Positions 1 through 10,026 are shown, numbered from the stretch's first letter. The stretch is DNA of 64,000 bases from Marimonas arenosa (GCF_030848945.1 NZ_JANHAX010000001.1:930001-994000), one strand, 5' to 3'. Translations and numbers: made by a program. The notes: generated by a model from the letters alone, not told the origin.

Positions 1-250
1 GGGCGCGGTAAAAGCTTTTCAGCCAGTCGAACGGGTCGCGAACCACCACCACGAACAGGCAACAGCGCGGCAGCACCGGAAACACCGGGAAGCCGTGCTT
101 CCAGCCGAAATCCCGACTCCGCGCCAGTCTGGTGTTCTCCGACAGAAACCGTTCCAGCGCATTGGTGCCCGAGCGCCGCTCGCCGAAAACCTGGAAACGG
201 TCGATCTCCGGACCCTCCCCGGCCCGGCCGACACCGATCAGGCGCGCCAT
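1..250 (-). CDS. Sulfotransferase-like protein, N-terminal part (runs off the left edge)
   Basis: Only about the first 83 residues are in the window. The protein begins MARLIGVGRAG and soon shows GERRSGTNALERFL, which resembles the 5' phosphosulfate-binding loop of sulfotransferase-family proteins; a later VVVVRDPFDWLKSFYR stretch resembles the RDP-x-D segment near the 3' phosphate site of the same fold. The ATG at 250 has a GAGGGA ribosome site about nine bases upstream; another in-frame ATG at 256 lies too close to it. The stop of the upstream gene is only 10 bases away, so this is probably the last gene of the leftward sec operon. The acceptor cannot be guessed, and the C-terminus is not visible. 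Confidence 0.6.
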   Translation of the reverse strand, partial: MARLIGVGRAGEGPEIDRFQVFGERRSGTNALERFLSENTRLARSRDFGWKHGFPVFPVLPRCCLFVVVVRDPFDWLKSFYRA

Positions 251-260
251 TCCCATTCCC

Positions 261-614
261 TCACACCGGCAGGGCGGCCAGCGCCACCCGGCGGCCCTCG
301 GCGGCCAGCAGGTTCCACGTCCGGCAGGCGGCGGGCGAGTTCATCACCTCGGCCCCGATCCCCGCGGCCTCGATCGCGGCCCGCAGGTCGGCCGGCAGAT
401 GGGCAATTTCCGCTCCCATGCCGAAAAAGACCACGTCGATCTCACCCGCCAGCGCCAGGATCGGTGCGCGATCCTCAAACCCGGCCCAGGGCCGCACCGC
501 CCGCGCCGTCACCAGGACCGGACCGTCATGAACCTTGCCGGCGACGCGGAAAAAGCCCGGGCCATAGCCCTCCACGGCGCCGATCCCGCCCATATCCATC
601 TCGTTCATCTGCAT
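261..614 (-). CDS. Mth938-like domain protein
   Basis: A 117-residue protein of the Mth938/NDUFAF3-like family. The core signature IGAVEGYGPGFFRVAGKVHDG near the N-terminus and the ILALAGEIDVVFFGMGAE stretch in the middle are typical. Distant mitochondrial relatives assist complex I assembly; the bacterial role is not established. The start was placed at 614 because GGAGGG lies eight bases upstream of that ATG. An in-frame ATG at 629 would overlap the preceding permease gene. In many alphaproteobacteria this family lies next to secDF, as here, so the neighbourhood supports the call more than it explains the function. Confidence 0.75.
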   Translation of the reverse strand: MQMNEMDMGGIGAVEGYGPGFFRVAGKVHDGPVLVTARAVRPWAGFEDRAPILALAGEIDVVFFGMGAEIAHLPADLRAAIEAAGIGAEVMNSPAACRTWNLLAAEGRRVALAALPV

Positions 615-618
615 GGCA

Positions 619-1377
619 CTACCCTCCAAGCACCGACCACAGCCCCGATGAGGCCGACGTCGCGATAATCCCGTAGGCTACCCAGCGATACACCCGCTCC
701 AGCCCCGGGCGGAATATCCAGCCGCCCACCAGGTTGCCGGCAAGATACGGCAGGGCCGTGATTAGCCCCAGCACCACCGGCACCGACCCCAGCTTGCCGG
801 CCAGCGCCAGCCCGATCAGCATCAGCACATCATAGCAGAACAGAAACACCGTGTTGTTTGCCCGGATGACATGCGCCGGATGCGGGCTCGCCATGTAGAG
901 CAGGATGACCGGCGGACCGGGGATTGCCACCGCCCCGCCCAGGAAGCCGGCCAGCCCGCCGGTGGCATAGATCAGCGGCGGCGTCAGCTCGCCGCGATAA
1001 CGCAGCCCGGCGATCAACAGAACCAGCAGCCCGAGGCTCAGCATCGAGACCGCAATCTTGAACACGCTCGGATCGACCGACAGCAGCACCGCCAGCCCCA
1101 GCGGCAACGCCACCAACGTGCCCGCCACCAGCCGCGCCAGATCCCGCGGGTGGCCATCCTTCAACGCTCTCGGAATCGCCGGCAGCGGCCCGATCAGGTC
1201 CATCACCGCCAGCACCGCCACGCTCCACACCGGCGACAGCACCTGCGCCGCAACCGGCAGGAAAATCATCGCCGTGCCGAAGCCGGCGAAACCGCGTACG
1301 ATCCCGGCGACGAAGGCGGCGGCGAAAACCCAGCTGATGCCGGGAACCGCCAGCGCCTGGGTCAGCGCGTCAGGCAT
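619..1377 (-). CDS. TSUP (TauE/SafE) family membrane permease
   Basis: A 252-residue integral membrane protein with about eight hydrophobic segments and the TauE/SafE pattern: an early GFAGFGTAMIFLP loop and a second-half GGAVAIPGPPVILLYMAS loop, the two internal repeats of the family. Members export or import sulfite, sulfoacetate or other organosulfur anions; the substrate here is unknown. Its ATGCCTGA start overlaps the end of secF by eight bases, so it is almost certainly translated from the secDF message. A second TSUP gene lies at 32977-33795 and is not closely similar. Confidence 0.85.
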   Translation of the reverse strand: MPDALTQALAVPGISWVFAAAFVAGIVRGFAGFGTAMIFLPVAAQVLSPVWSVAVLAVMDLIGPLPAIPRALKDGHPRDLARLVAGTLVALPLGLAVLLSVDPSVFKIAVSMLSLGLLVLLIAGLRYRGELTPPLIYATGGLAGFLGGAVAIPGPPVILLYMASPHPAHVIRANNTVFLFCYDVLMLIGLALAGKLGSVPVVLGLITALPYLAGNLVGGWIFRPGLERVYRWVAYGIIATSASSGLWSVLGG

Positions 1378-2338
1378 CTATGTTGGCAAATTGCGTCCCC
1401 GCCCCGGCATCCGGCTTCGACCAGTCGCGCTTGACCCCCAGCCGCAGCAGGATGGCCGAAGCCACGAAGATCGAGCTGTAAGTGCCCACGATCACGCCCC
1501 AGATCATCGCGAAAACGAAGCCGCGGATCACGTCGCCGCCCAGCAGGTAGAGCGAGATCAGCGCCACCAGCGTGGTGACACTGGTCATCACCGTCCGGCT
1601 CAGCGTTTCGTTGATCGAGAGGTTGAGCACGTCTTTGAGATCCATCTGCTTGTATTTCCGCAGGTTCTCGCGCACCCGGTCGAACACCACCACGGTGTCG
1701 TTCAGCGAATAGCCGACGATGGTCAGAAGCGCCGCGATGATGGCCAGATCGAAACGGATCTGCAGTTCCGAGAACACCCCGATGGTCAAGAGCACGTCAT
1801 GCACCAGCGCGGCCACCGCACCCAGCGCAAACTGCCACTCGAAGCGCAGCCAGATATAGATCAGCACCGCTCCGATCGCGAGAAGAACCGCGATCACCGC
1901 TGTCTGGATCAGTTCGCCCGAGACTTTCGGGCCGACGCTCTCGACACTAACGAACCGGATATCCGGCACCGCCTCGGCCAGCGCCGCCTCGACCTGGGTT
2001 GTCAGTTCGGCGCTCACCGACTCTTCGCCATCCTGCGCCTGGATGCGGATCATGGCGACGTTCTTGTCTTCGCCGAAGGTCGGATCGAACACCTCGGTGA
2101 TCGACACATCGCCCAGCCCGAGTTCACCGATCGCATCGCGGTAGAGCCCGATATCTACCGGCTGCGCGCTTTCCGTGCGGATCGTTGTGCCGCCGCGGAA
2201 ATCGATGCCGTAGTTCAGTCCCTGGGTCAGGAACGACACAAAGGCCAGCACCATCAGCGCCGCCGATATCCCCAACCACAGTTTCGAACGGCCGAAGAAA
2301 TCCCATTTGGTGTCTTTCGGAACGAGTCTCAGTCGCAT
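1370..2338 (-). CDS. secF: Protein translocase subunit SecF
   Basis: A 322-residue inner-membrane protein. With SecD it uses the proton gradient to pull proteins through SecYEG on the periplasmic side. TM1 is at about residues 22-38, followed by the conserved YGIDFRGG at 43-50, a periplasmic domain, then TM2-6. Asp181 in the ALVHDVLLTIG segment and the NDTVVVFDRVREN motif around residue 213 match the conserved proton-path region of the SecD/F branch of RND proteins. It follows secD by three bases. Length and motifs are normal for the family. Confidence 0.97.
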   Translation of the reverse strand: MRLRLVPKDTKWDFFGRSKLWLGISAALMVLAFVSFLTQGLNYGIDFRGGTTIRTESAQPVDIGLYRDAIGELGLGDVSITEVFDPTFGEDKNVAMIRIQAQDGEESVSAELTTQVEAALAEAVPDIRFVSVESVGPKVSGELIQTAVIAVLLAIGAVLIYIWLRFEWQFALGAVAALVHDVLLTIGVFSELQIRFDLAIIAALLTIVGYSLNDTVVVFDRVRENLRKYKQMDLKDVLNLSINETLSRTVMTSVTTLVALISLYLLGGDVIRGFVFAMIWGVIVGTYSSIFVASAILLRLGVKRDWSKPDAGAGTQFANIDA

Positions 2339-2341
2339 CTC

Positions 2342-4018
2342 TTACACCTCCAGGGTTTTCGGACGACGGCGTTCGAACCAAATCACCACGATCACCCGCG
2401 TCACGAACAGCGCGGCAAAAACCGATGTAATGATTCCCATGCCCAGCGTGATGGCAAAGCCGCGCACCGGGCCCGAGCCCACGGCATAGAGGATCACTGC
2501 GGTGATGAAGGTCGTGATATTGGCATCGAAAATCGCGCTCAGCGCCTTTTCATAGCCGAGATCGATGGCCCGCGCCGGTCCGCGCTCCGCCTTGATCTCC
2601 TCGCGGATGCGCTCGAAGACCAGCACGTTGGCATCGACCGCCATCCCGATGGTCAGCACGATCCCCGCGATCCCCGGCAGGGTCAGCGTCGCCCCGATCA
2701 GGCTCAGCAGGCCGAAGATCAGCCCGACATTGATGATCAGTGCGATATTGGCGAAGATGCCAAACATACCATAGCTCAGGAACATGAAGATCAGCACGCC
2801 GATGAAGGCCACGATGCAGGCGATCTTGCCGGCCTCGATGCTGTCGGCGCCGAGTTCCGGCCCGATGGTGCGCTCTTCCAGGAATTCCAGCCCCGCGGGC
2901 AAGGCGCCGGCGCGCAGCAACACCGCCAGGTTGGTGCTTTCCTCCAGCGTGAACCGCCCGGTGATGATTCCCGAGCCGCCGCCGATGTGATCTCGAATCG
3001 TCGGCGCACTGATGACCTCGCCGTCGAGCACGATCGCGAACGGGTTGCCGATATTTTCCGCCGTGTAGTCGCCGAACCGCCGCGCCCCCGAAGCGTCGAA
3101 GCGGAAATTCACCGCCGGCTGGCCATTCTGGTCAAAGCTCGGCTGGGCATCGACCAGGTCCTCGCCGGTCACCACCGGCGCCTGCTCCAGCACATAGTAG
3201 ATCGGCTCGCCGTCCGCGGTCTTCTCGTCACGCGACGGTAACAGTTCCTCGCCCGGGCCGGGCCGCGTGGTCTCGTCCGTGGTCCGGCCGATCACCGGCT
3301 GGAAGGTCAGCTGCGCGGTGGTGCCGATGATGGTCTTCAGCTCCGCCGCACTGCCGATCCCCGGCACCTGGATCAGGATGCGCTTGGCGCCCTGGCGCTG
3401 GATCGTCGGCTCCCGTGTGCCGACTTGGTCGATCCGGTTGCGCACGATCTCCAGCGCCTGGCGCACGGTGCGGTCGTCTGTCTGCACCTTCTCGGCCTCG
3501 CTCAACCGCACGATCACGTCCGTGCCGTCGGTGCTGACATCGATGTCGGACGCGCCCGCTGCCGCCAGGCTCGCCACCGGCCGGGCCAGTCCGCGCACCA
3601 GGCTCGCTGCTCGCTCGACCTGATCGGCCTGCGAAATGCGGATCCTGAGTTCGTCCTCGGCGCCCTTCTGCAGCCGGATCGTGCCAATCGTCGCGCGCTC
3701 CTCGCGCAGCATGTCGCGGATCTCGGGCCACATCGCCTTGATCCGGGTCTCGTAGACATCCTCGACCTTCACTTCGGCCAGAAGATGAGCCCCCCCGCGC
3801 AGGTCGAGCCCAAGGTTCACCAGCCCCGACGGCAGCCAGGTCGGCCACAGTTCCGCCTGCTCCTGCAGGCCCGGCGCGCTTGACCCGGCCTCCAGCGCCT
3901 TGACCGCGTCATTACGGGTCTCGACCCGCGTGTAAAAGGCATTCGGCAACGCGAGCAGCAGGCCGACCACAACGGTCAACCAGATCAGCACGCGTTTCCA
4001 GGTATCGATCTGAAGCAT
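2342..4018 (-). CDS. secD: Protein translocase subunit SecD
   Basis: A 558-residue membrane protein, partner of SecF. TM1 is at about residues 9-26. The LGLDLRGGAHLL motif at 69-80 marks the start of the large periplasmic P1 domain, which ends before the five clustered TMs of the C-terminal half. The segment GMAVDANVLVFERIREE is the RND-type counterpart of the SecF NDTVVVFDRVREN motif. The gene lies 27 bases downstream of yajC and 3 bases upstream of secF, the classic yajC-secD-secF order. Nothing is abnormal in length or motifs. Confidence 0.98.
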   Translation of the reverse strand: MLQIDTWKRVLIWLTVVVGLLLALPNAFYTRVETRNDAVKALEAGSSAPGLQEQAELWPTWLPSGLVNLGLDLRGGAHLLAEVKVEDVYETRIKAMWPEIRDMLREERATIGTIRLQKGAEDELRIRISQADQVERAASLVRGLARPVASLAAAGASDIDVSTDGTDVIVRLSEAEKVQTDDRTVRQALEIVRNRIDQVGTREPTIQRQGAKRILIQVPGIGSAAELKTIIGTTAQLTFQPVIGRTTDETTRPGPGEELLPSRDEKTADGEPIYYVLEQAPVVTGEDLVDAQPSFDQNGQPAVNFRFDASGARRFGDYTAENIGNPFAIVLDGEVISAPTIRDHIGGGSGIITGRFTLEESTNLAVLLRAGALPAGLEFLEERTIGPELGADSIEAGKIACIVAFIGVLIFMFLSYGMFGIFANIALIINVGLIFGLLSLIGATLTLPGIAGIVLTIGMAVDANVLVFERIREEIKAERGPARAIDLGYEKALSAIFDANITTFITAVILYAVGSGPVRGFAITLGMGIITSVFAALFVTRVIVVIWFERRRPKTLEV

Positions 4019-4045
4019 CTGACGCTGCCTTGCTGCTGGGAGTGA

Positions 4046-4333
4046 TCAGGAATTGGCGACCGGTTCGGTCTTGTTCAGCACCTGCGAAATGGTGTGCCTG
4101 ATGACCCGCACCTTGACCCCGTCGGCGATCTCGACCTCGATCTCGCCATCGTCGCGCACCTTGACCACCTTGCCGACGATACCGCCCTGGGTGATCACCT
4201 GGTCGCCCCGGCGCAGCGCCTCGACCATCTGCTGATGTTCCTTCATCTTCTTCTGCTGCGGACGGATCAACAGGAAATAGAAGATCGCGATCAGAATGAG
4301 CGGAAGCAGAAGCGAACCGGCGCCACTATCCAT
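4046..4333 (-). CDS. yajC: Preprotein translocase accessory subunit YajC
   Basis: A 95-residue protein with one N-terminal membrane helix (LLLPLILIAIFYFLLIRP) followed by the family hallmark QQKKMKEHQQM and the small basic domain RRGDQVITQGGIVGKV. YajC associates with SecDF in the holotranslocon. The ATG at 4333 was chosen because AAGGGA lies about nine bases upstream; an open frame extends to 4519 but that extension is arginine- and proline-rich and has no family resemblance. It is the first gene of the leftward sec operon. Confidence 0.96.
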   Translation of the reverse strand: MDSGAGSLLLPLILIAIFYFLLIRPQQKKMKEHQQMVEALRRGDQVITQGGIVGKVVKVRDDGEIEVEIADGVKVRVIRHTISQVLNKTEPVANS

Positions 4334-4578
4334 GAGAGTCCCTTTCGATTGCTCAGGCGCGGCACCCCCCGCGCGCGTTTGGCGGAACCTATGCCCCGCG
4401 CCCGGGCTTTGCAATCCCCGTGGGGCGGGTTTTCGGACCCCATTTCGAAACCGGGGCATACGCCCGCCATCGGGCAGGCGGGCGCATGGCGGGCGGCACG
4501 CGTCCCGGCGGGAGGTCACCTCTGCCCTTTCGATTCCAGAAATCTATCGGCAGGGTACAGGCAAGAGTTGAAACGTGC

Positions 4579-5586
4579 GCCTTGGATGAGCACAAGAAGC
4601 AGCAGACCGCGCTGAACTGGCTCGGCTTCTCTACATGGGCCGACATGCCCAAGCCGAAATGGCTCGGCGGCCTGCTTGGCGTTCTTCTCTCGGGTCTCGC
4701 GCTTACGCTGCCGTCGGCAACGCTCATCACCCTGTTCGACTTCCTGCGCGCCGGCCTTCGCGCGGGGCCCTATGCCGAGGGCACCGACGGCAGCGCCATC
4801 CGCATCATCGGCCTCGTCCTCGCCGCTCGCTTCTGTGTCTCCTTCGTGATCTGGCGCAGCTATGTCGCCGTGAAACAGGCCCGCATTCAGGACGAATCCC
4901 TCTTCAACGACAAGATCAACGCCGCCTCTTCCGATCTCGCCGCTCGATGGCAAGTGACCCGGACCTTCACGGACGAGAACGGCAACGAAACTGTCGTCAC
5001 AGAATGGCAGGACGGTCTCGTCACCCGCGCCGCCGCCATCGACCGGCTCCAAGGGCCGGCCCATGCACGGTCTGACGAGACCCCGCGCATCGCCCGCATG
5101 CTCTCGGTCTGTGTCCGCGAGATTTCGCGGGAATTTCCGGCCCACGACCGCGCTCGCCAGAAATAGCAGCGCCTGATCGAACCCAAAGACGACAGCCCAC
5201 CGATGAGCGACAGCGAGGCGCTCGATTTCCTCAACCTGCACCCCGATGCCGTTACGCTCGCGCCCTCACATCCTGAGCGCGCGGATGCAGCGGGCAGACC
5301 TCTTCCCAGCACGGATGGAGGCGGCAGGCCTCACCGGGGCCGGATTTTCCGAGGCAACCGTCTTCAACCCGGGCACCCTCCGAGGGGCCGAGCTGCGGAT
5401 GGTGAAATGTGACCCAGTCCCACGGATCGCCGAGCATTTCGACGACATCTTCGGTGATGGCTCGGTCACCCTTCCAAAGGCACCGAACCGCCATCGCATC
5501 GGGAGGGGGCTGATCTCGGCTTCTCCGAGTTCCGCGAAAAATGGCGCGCCTTCCAACACGCCATCGGGTATACCCCGCCCGGCTGA
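4579..5586 (+). pseudogene. Decayed pentapeptide-repeat membrane protein
   Basis: Three pieces of one gene can be read in order. The first frame encodes a DEHKKQQ start, an MPKPKWLGGLLGVLLSG membrane helix, a second helix at IRIIGLVLAA, and the conserved ARMLSVCVREISREFP, then stops at 5164-5166. The same frame resumes briefly. From about 5260 a shifted frame gives degenerate pentapeptide repeats (MQRADLFPARMEAAGLTGAG) and the FGDGSVTLP motif. From about 5512 the first frame returns with [21 protein letters not shown] and a stop at 5584. From memory, intact homologues in Rhodobacteraceae have this same domain order with many more repeats. One nonsense codon, two frame changes and lost repeats make it a pseudogene. 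Confidence 0.75.
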
Positions 5587-5675
5587 TCCGTCCTGCGGCA
5601 ATCCCCCGTTTACCAGCCCCCGCGAAATCGGCCATAAGGCCCGCATCCGAATCCCGATTCAGAGGACCAAGACCG

Positions 5676-6968
5676 ATGCATGACATCCGCGCCATCCGCG
5701 AAAACCCGGAAGCCTTCGACGCGGCCGTCGCCCGCCGTGGGGATGCGCCGGTCGCGTCCGATATCCTCGCCCTCGACGAGGCACGCCGCGCCAAGATCCT
5801 CGCGTCTGAGACCGCTCAGGCCGAGCAGAACAAGGCCGCCAAGGCGATCGGTGCCGCCAAGGCCGCCGGCAACGACGCCGAATTCAACCGCCTGCGCGAA
5901 GAAGTCGCCGCGAAGAAATCGGAAGTGGCGCAGATGCAGGCCGAGGCGAAAGAGCTCGACCAGCAACTGACCGACATGCTCGCCGGCATCCCCAACCTCG
6001 CCTACGACGACGTGCCGCAGGGCGACGACGAAAACGACAACCTCGAACTGCACCGCTGGGGCACGCCGCGCGCGTTCGACTTCGCCCCGAAGGAGCATTT
6101 CGAGCTCGACGGCGTCAAACCGGGCATGGATTTCGAAACCGCCGCCAAGCTCTCGGGCTCGCGCTTCGTGGTGCTCTCCGGCGCCATCGCCCGCATCCAC
6201 CGGGCGCTGGCGCAGTTCATGCTCGACACCCATACCGAAGAGAACGGGTTGCAGGAAACCTGGACCCCGGTTCTGGTGCGCGAAGAAATGATGTATGGCA
6301 CCGGCCAGTTGCCCAAGTTCGGCGAAGACAGCTATCAAACCCGTGAAGGCTGGTGGCTGGTGCCCACGGCCGAGGTGCCGCTCACCAACATCGTCAACAA
6401 CGAAACCGTGGACGAGGCCACCCTGCCCCGCCGCTACGTCGCCCATACCCAGTGCTTCCGCTCCGAGGCCGGCAGCGCCGGCCGCGACACCTCGGGCATG
6501 CTGCGCCAGCACCAGTTCGAGAAGGTCGAGATGGTCTCGATCACCCGTCCCGGGGAAAGCCGCGACGAACTCGACCGCATGACCAAATGCGCCGAGGGTA
6601 TTCTCGAGCGGCTCAACCTGCCCTACCGCACCATCGTGCTCTGCACCGGCGACATGGGCTTCGGCGCGCGGCGCACCCACGATATCGAGGTCTGGCTGCC
6701 CGGCCAGAACACCTATCGCGAAATCAGCTCGGTTTCGGCCTGCGGTGATTTCCAGGCCCGCCGGATGAACGCCCGTTTCAAGCCGTCCGACGGCGGCAAA
6801 CCACAATTCGTCCACACCCTGAATGGCTCCGGCCTCGCCGTCGGTCGCTGCCTGATCGCGGTGCTCGAGAATGGCCAGCAAGCCGACGGCTCGGTTGACC
6901 TGCCCGAGGCGCTGCACCCCTATCTACGCGGCAAAACCCGTCTCGCCGCCGACGGCACGCTGGTCTGA
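5676..6968 (+). CDS. serS: Seryl-tRNA synthetase
   Basis: A 430-residue class II aminoacyl-tRNA synthetase that charges tRNA-Ser with serine (and tRNA-Sec where present). The N-terminal coiled-coil arm covers about residues 25-105. The catalytic core carries motif 2 in [23 protein letters not shown] and motif 3 in [12 protein letters not shown]. The start at ATG 5676 gives the usual [14 protein letters not shown] beginning; an upstream frame extension to 5541 overlaps the pseudogene and lacks resemblance. It is a single-gene unit followed by a strong hairpin. Confidence 0.98.
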   Translation: MHDIRAIRENPEAFDAAVARRGDAPVASDILALDEARRAKILASETAQAEQNKAAKAIGAAKAAGNDAEFNRLREEVAAKKSEVAQMQAEAKELDQQLTDMLAGIPNLAYDDVPQGDDENDNLELHRWGTPRAFDFAPKEHFELDGVKPGMDFETAAKLSGSRFVVLSGAIARIHRALAQFMLDTHTEENGLQETWTPVLVREEMMYGTGQLPKFGEDSYQTREGWWLVPTAEVPLTNIVNNETVDEATLPRRYVAHTQCFRSEAGSAGRDTSGMLRQHQFEKVEMVSITRPGESRDELDRMTKCAEGILERLNLPYRTIVLCTGDMGFGARRTHDIEVWLPGQNTYREISSVSACGDFQARRMNARFKPSDGGKPQFVHTLNGSGLAVGRCLIAVLENGQQADGSVDLPEALHPYLRGKTRLAADGTLV

Positions 6969-7002
6969 AAAAGAAAGGCCCCGGAACATGCGCTCCGGGG
7001 CC
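6967..7002 (-). terminator. Rho-independent terminator of the EF-hand gene
   Basis: A perfect nine-base-pair GC stem (arms 6977-6985 and 6994-7002) with an eight-base loop. Read leftward it is followed by TTTCTTTTTC, so it works best for the leftward EF-hand gene; on the serS side the hairpin is present but no T-run follows. Confidence 0.85.
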
Positions 7003-7036
7003 CGCGACTGAGAAACCGTTCGCAACGACGCGCGGC

Positions 7037-7264
7037 TTACTCGGCGATGATTTCCGCCGCGATCGCGTCGGCGTATTCGACCGAGTCGACCTCGCCGTCG
7101 GAATTGGCGTCGATTTCAGCGAAGTCATCGGCCGTCAGTTCGGGGAACGCAGCAACCATTTCGTCCATCGAATAGGTGCCGTTGCCGTTCGCATCTTCCG
7201 GAAGCGCCACGGCCTGAGATGCTGCCAGCACCAACGCGCCGATCAGCAAACCATTGATTTTCAT
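7037..7264 (-). CDS. Small exported EF-hand protein
   Basis: A 75-residue protein with a signal peptide (MKINGLLIGALVLAASQAVA, cleavage likely after Ala) and two EF-hand loops, DANGNGTYSMDE and DANSDGEVDSVE. Both loops have acidic or polar residues at positions 1, 3 and 5, glycine at 6 and glutamate at 12, so calcium binding in the periplasm is plausible. It stands alone between serS and the desaturase with its own terminator. Its partner and role are not known; a periplasmic calcium buffer or sensor is only a guess. Confidence 0.8.
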   Translation of the reverse strand: MKINGLLIGALVLAASQAVALPEDANGNGTYSMDEMVAAFPELTADDFAEIDANSDGEVDSVEYADAIAAEIIAE

Positions 7265-7448
7265 GTGATTTTCACTCCAAGGGCGGCATCACGCCGCCGA
7301 GCAAAGGCTTTCTTGCCTTCATCCGCCATATCGTCCCGATCCCCGAGTCGTGCAAGCGGAAACTGATCGCCGCGATCGACCGTAAGCGCTTTTTAGCCGA
7401 GTCCGATCCGCGGCCCCCGGACATGCCGAACCAATGCGCGTCGCGCCG

Positions 7449-8441
7449 TCACGCGGCCGGCGCGTTCACCATCTCCGACCGGGCCCGCGCCGCCGCGAAG
7501 GTCACCATTTTCTGGGCCTTCTCGTCATAGAGCTTCCAGCCATAGCAGCTCATCGCCTCGCGGAACCCGATCTCGTAGGAGTGCAACAGGTCGCCCGCCT
7601 CCTCGAAGCAGCGCTTGAGGTTGTAGCACGGGATATTGGCGTTCAGGTGGTGCAGGTCATGATAGGCGATGTTCAGCGTCAGCCGGTCGAACCAGTCGCC
7701 GAAGCGCAGCACCGACGACCCTCGAAGCGCGCCCTTCTCATAGGTGTAATCGGGCTTGCGGCCCCAGTAGACCTGTTCGAAATTGTGCACCACGTAGGGG
7801 ATGATCGCCCCGAAGGTCGACCCGACATAGATCGAGCCCAGCAGCACCAGAATCCCGGCCCAGCCCGCGAACCACCACAGCAGCGCGAAATAACCCGCGA
7901 CCATCGCATCGTGCAGGAGGACCCAGCCGACGCCGGTCTTGATCCCGTTGCGCGGAAACCGCCGCAGGATCAGGTAGAGCACGAAGGGCCCGACCAGCAG
8001 AAGCGTGAACCGGCTGCGATAGAACCGGTACCAAAGCCGCTTGAGCAGCGGTGCGTTCCGGTACTCCTCGATGGTCATGATGTCGATCTCGAAGGCCTCG
8101 CGGTGATCGAGATCGCCGACATGGGCGTGGTGCAGGTTGTGGTTGTAACGCGTCGCCACATAGGGGCTCAGCGAGATCGGCGAAATCAGCTCGCCGACCA
8201 CGTCGTTCAACCGGCGCGACCCGAAATAGGCCCGGTGCATGCAGTCATGCTGGATCATGTAGACCCGCACCCCCATCAGCCCGGCCAGCACGGTGAAGGG
8301 CACGACGACCCACCAGATTTCCGCCCAGGCGATCGCCACCGACAGGAAAAGCGCATAAAGCCCCAAGGTCAGCCCCAGTTCCATCCACGCCACGCGCTCG
8401 TTTTTCTGGGTGTAGCCCCTCGAAAACTGTCTGATATTCAT
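7449..8441 (-). CDS. Membrane fatty acid desaturase
   Basis: A 330-residue member of the membrane di-iron desaturase family. The three histidine boxes are clear: HDCMH at 65-69, HNLHH at 101-105 and a DLHHLN box late in the protein (YHDLHHLNANIP). Four hydrophobic segments surround them. These enzymes introduce a double bond in a phospholipid acyl chain or act on related lipids or carotenoids; the exact substrate cannot be read from sequence. The ATG at 8441 was preferred over an in-frame GTG at 8459. The gene has no obvious operon partner. Confidence 0.85.
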   Translation of the reverse strand: MNIRQFSRGYTQKNERVAWMELGLTLGLYALFLSVAIAWAEIWWVVVPFTVLAGLMGVRVYMIQHDCMHRAYFGSRRLNDVVGELISPISLSPYVATRYNHNLHHAHVGDLDHREAFEIDIMTIEEYRNAPLLKRLWYRFYRSRFTLLLVGPFVLYLILRRFPRNGIKTGVGWVLLHDAMVAGYFALLWWFAGWAGILVLLGSIYVGSTFGAIIPYVVHNFEQVYWGRKPDYTYEKGALRGSSVLRFGDWFDRLTLNIAYHDLHHLNANIPCYNLKRCFEEAGDLLHSYEIGFREAMSCYGWKLYDEKAQKMVTFAAARARSEMVNAPAA

Positions 8442-8568
8442 CCCCAAATTGTCCCCCACGTGGCCTCGGCCGGAACAGGCCGGGTCGCTTATTCGTCCTT
8501 GCCGCGAAGGTTAACGCGAGAGAGCCGCGAAAAAAAGGATGAAAACCGTGCCTTTGGCCGGCAAAGCT

Positions 8569-10026
8569 TCAGCCGCGCCGTCCCTGCATATGTTTGCGCA
8601 GTTTCGACGGCTGCGCCTTTTTCTTCGCCTTGTACGGGTTTTTGTCCGACTGCGACCGCATGGTCAGCCGGATCGGCGTGCCCGGCATGTCGAAATCCTC
8701 GCGCAAGCCGTTGACAAGATAGCGGGAATAGCTGTCGGGAAGTTTCTCGGGGTGGCTGCACATGACAACGAAGCCCGGCGGCCGCGTCTTCACCTGGGTC
8801 ATGTAGCGCAGTTTGATCCGCTTGCCCTGCGGCGCCGGCGGCGGATGCTGTTCCAGCATACCGGTCAGCCAGCGGTTGAGCTGCGCCGTCGACACCCGCC
8901 GGTTCCACACCTCATAGGCCCGCAGCACCGCATCGCGCAACCGGTCGAGCCCCCGCCCGGTCTTGGCCGACACCGTCACCAGCGGCGCGCCCTTGAGTTG
9001 CGGCAACAGCCGCTCGAACGCCTCCTTGAGGTCGCGCAGCTTCTGCTGCTTTTCCGGTTCGACGTCCCATTTGTTGATCGCCACAACGACGGCGCGGCCC
9101 TCGCGCTCAGCCAGATCGGCAATGCGCAGATCCTGCTGTTCGAACGGGATCGCCGCATCCAGCAGCACGATCACCACCTCGGCGAATTTCACCGCCCTCA
9201 GCCCGTCGGACACGCTCAGCTTCTCCAGCTTGTCCTGCACCTTGGCCTTCTTGCGCATGCCGGCGGTATCGAAGATCCGCACCGGCAGCCCGTCCCAGTC
9301 CAGCGTCAGCGAAATCGCATCCCGGGTGATCCCGGCCTCAGGGCCTGTCAACAGTCGATCTTCACCCAGTATCTTGTTGATCAGCGTCGATTTTCCGGCG
9401 TTGGGCCGGCCCACGACGGCAATCTGCATCGGCCTCGCCTTGGTCGGCATCGGCACCGTGTCCTCGCCGTCGGACTCTTCCGACACATCCACCTCGGTCT
9501 CGGGCGCCTGTGCCTCGGCGCGCTTGGCAAACTCATCGGCCAGCGGCATCAGCGCCGCGTAAAGCTCGTTCAGACCCTCGCCGTGTTCCGCCGACAGCCG
9601 GATCGGTTCTCCCAGTCCAAGCCCGTAGGCCTCGAACACGCCGGCATCGGCGGCCGCACCTTCGGCCTTGTTCGCCGCCAGGATCACATGCGCCGAGCGC
9701 TTGCGCAGGATATTGGCAAACACCTCGTCAGACGGCGTGACCCCGGCGCGGGCGTCGATCATGAACAGGCAGACGTCGGCCATGTCCACCGCCCGCTCGG
9801 TCAGGCGCCGCATCCGACCCTGCAGCGAATCGTCGGTGGCTTCTTCCAGCCCGGCGGTATCGATGACGGTAAACCGCAGATCCCCCAGCCGCGCCTCGCC
9901 CTCGCGCAGGTCGCGCGTCACCCCCGGCTGGTCATCGACCAGTGCCAGGCGTTTGCCAACCAGACGGTTGAACAGGGTGGACTTGCCCACGTTGGGGCGC
10001 CCCACGATGGCGAGGGTGAAGCTCAT
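8569..10026 (-). CDS. der: Ribosome assembly GTPase Der (EngA)
   Basis: A 485-residue double GTPase needed for maturation of the 50S ribosomal subunit. Two complete G domains are seen: the first with GRPNVGKST near residue 9, DTAGLEE and NKAE; the second with GRPNAGKST near residue 212, DTAGMRKK and NKWD. The C-terminal KH-like domain ends in a lysine-rich tail. Between the G domains lies an acidic linker ([15 protein letters not shown]). It lies 42 bases downstream of the bamB-like gene; the yfgM-bamB-der order is widely conserved. Confidence 0.98.
   Translation of the reverse strand: MSFTLAIVGRPNVGKSTLFNRLVGKRLALVDDQPGVTRDLREGEARLGDLRFTVIDTAGLEEATDDSLQGRMRRLTERAVDMADVCLFMIDARAGVTPSDEVFANILRKRSAHVILAANKAEGAAADAGVFEAYGLGLGEPIRLSAEHGEGLNELYAALMPLADEFAKRAEAQAPETEVDVSEESDGEDTVPMPTKARPMQIAVVGRPNAGKSTLINKILGEDRLLTGPEAGITRDAISLTLDWDGLPVRIFDTAGMRKKAKVQDKLEKLSVSDGLRAVKFAEVVIVLLDAAIPFEQQDLRIADLAEREGRAVVVAINKWDVEPEKQQKLRDLKEAFERLLPQLKGAPLVTVSAKTGRGLDRLRDAVLRAYEVWNRRVSTAQLNRWLTGMLEQHPPPAPQGKRIKLRYMTQVKTRPPGFVVMCSHPEKLPDSYSRYLVNGLREDFDMPGTPIRLTMRSQSDKNPYKAKKKAQPSKLRKHMQGRRG

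Noticed and set aside
1058..3241. Long plus-strand open frame opposite secD and secF
   Set aside because: Shadow of the sec genes; no start signal and no recognisable domain.
4525..4560. TTCGATTCC resembling a tRNA T-loop
   Set aside because: No cloverleaf, acceptor stem or anticodon arm can be built around it.
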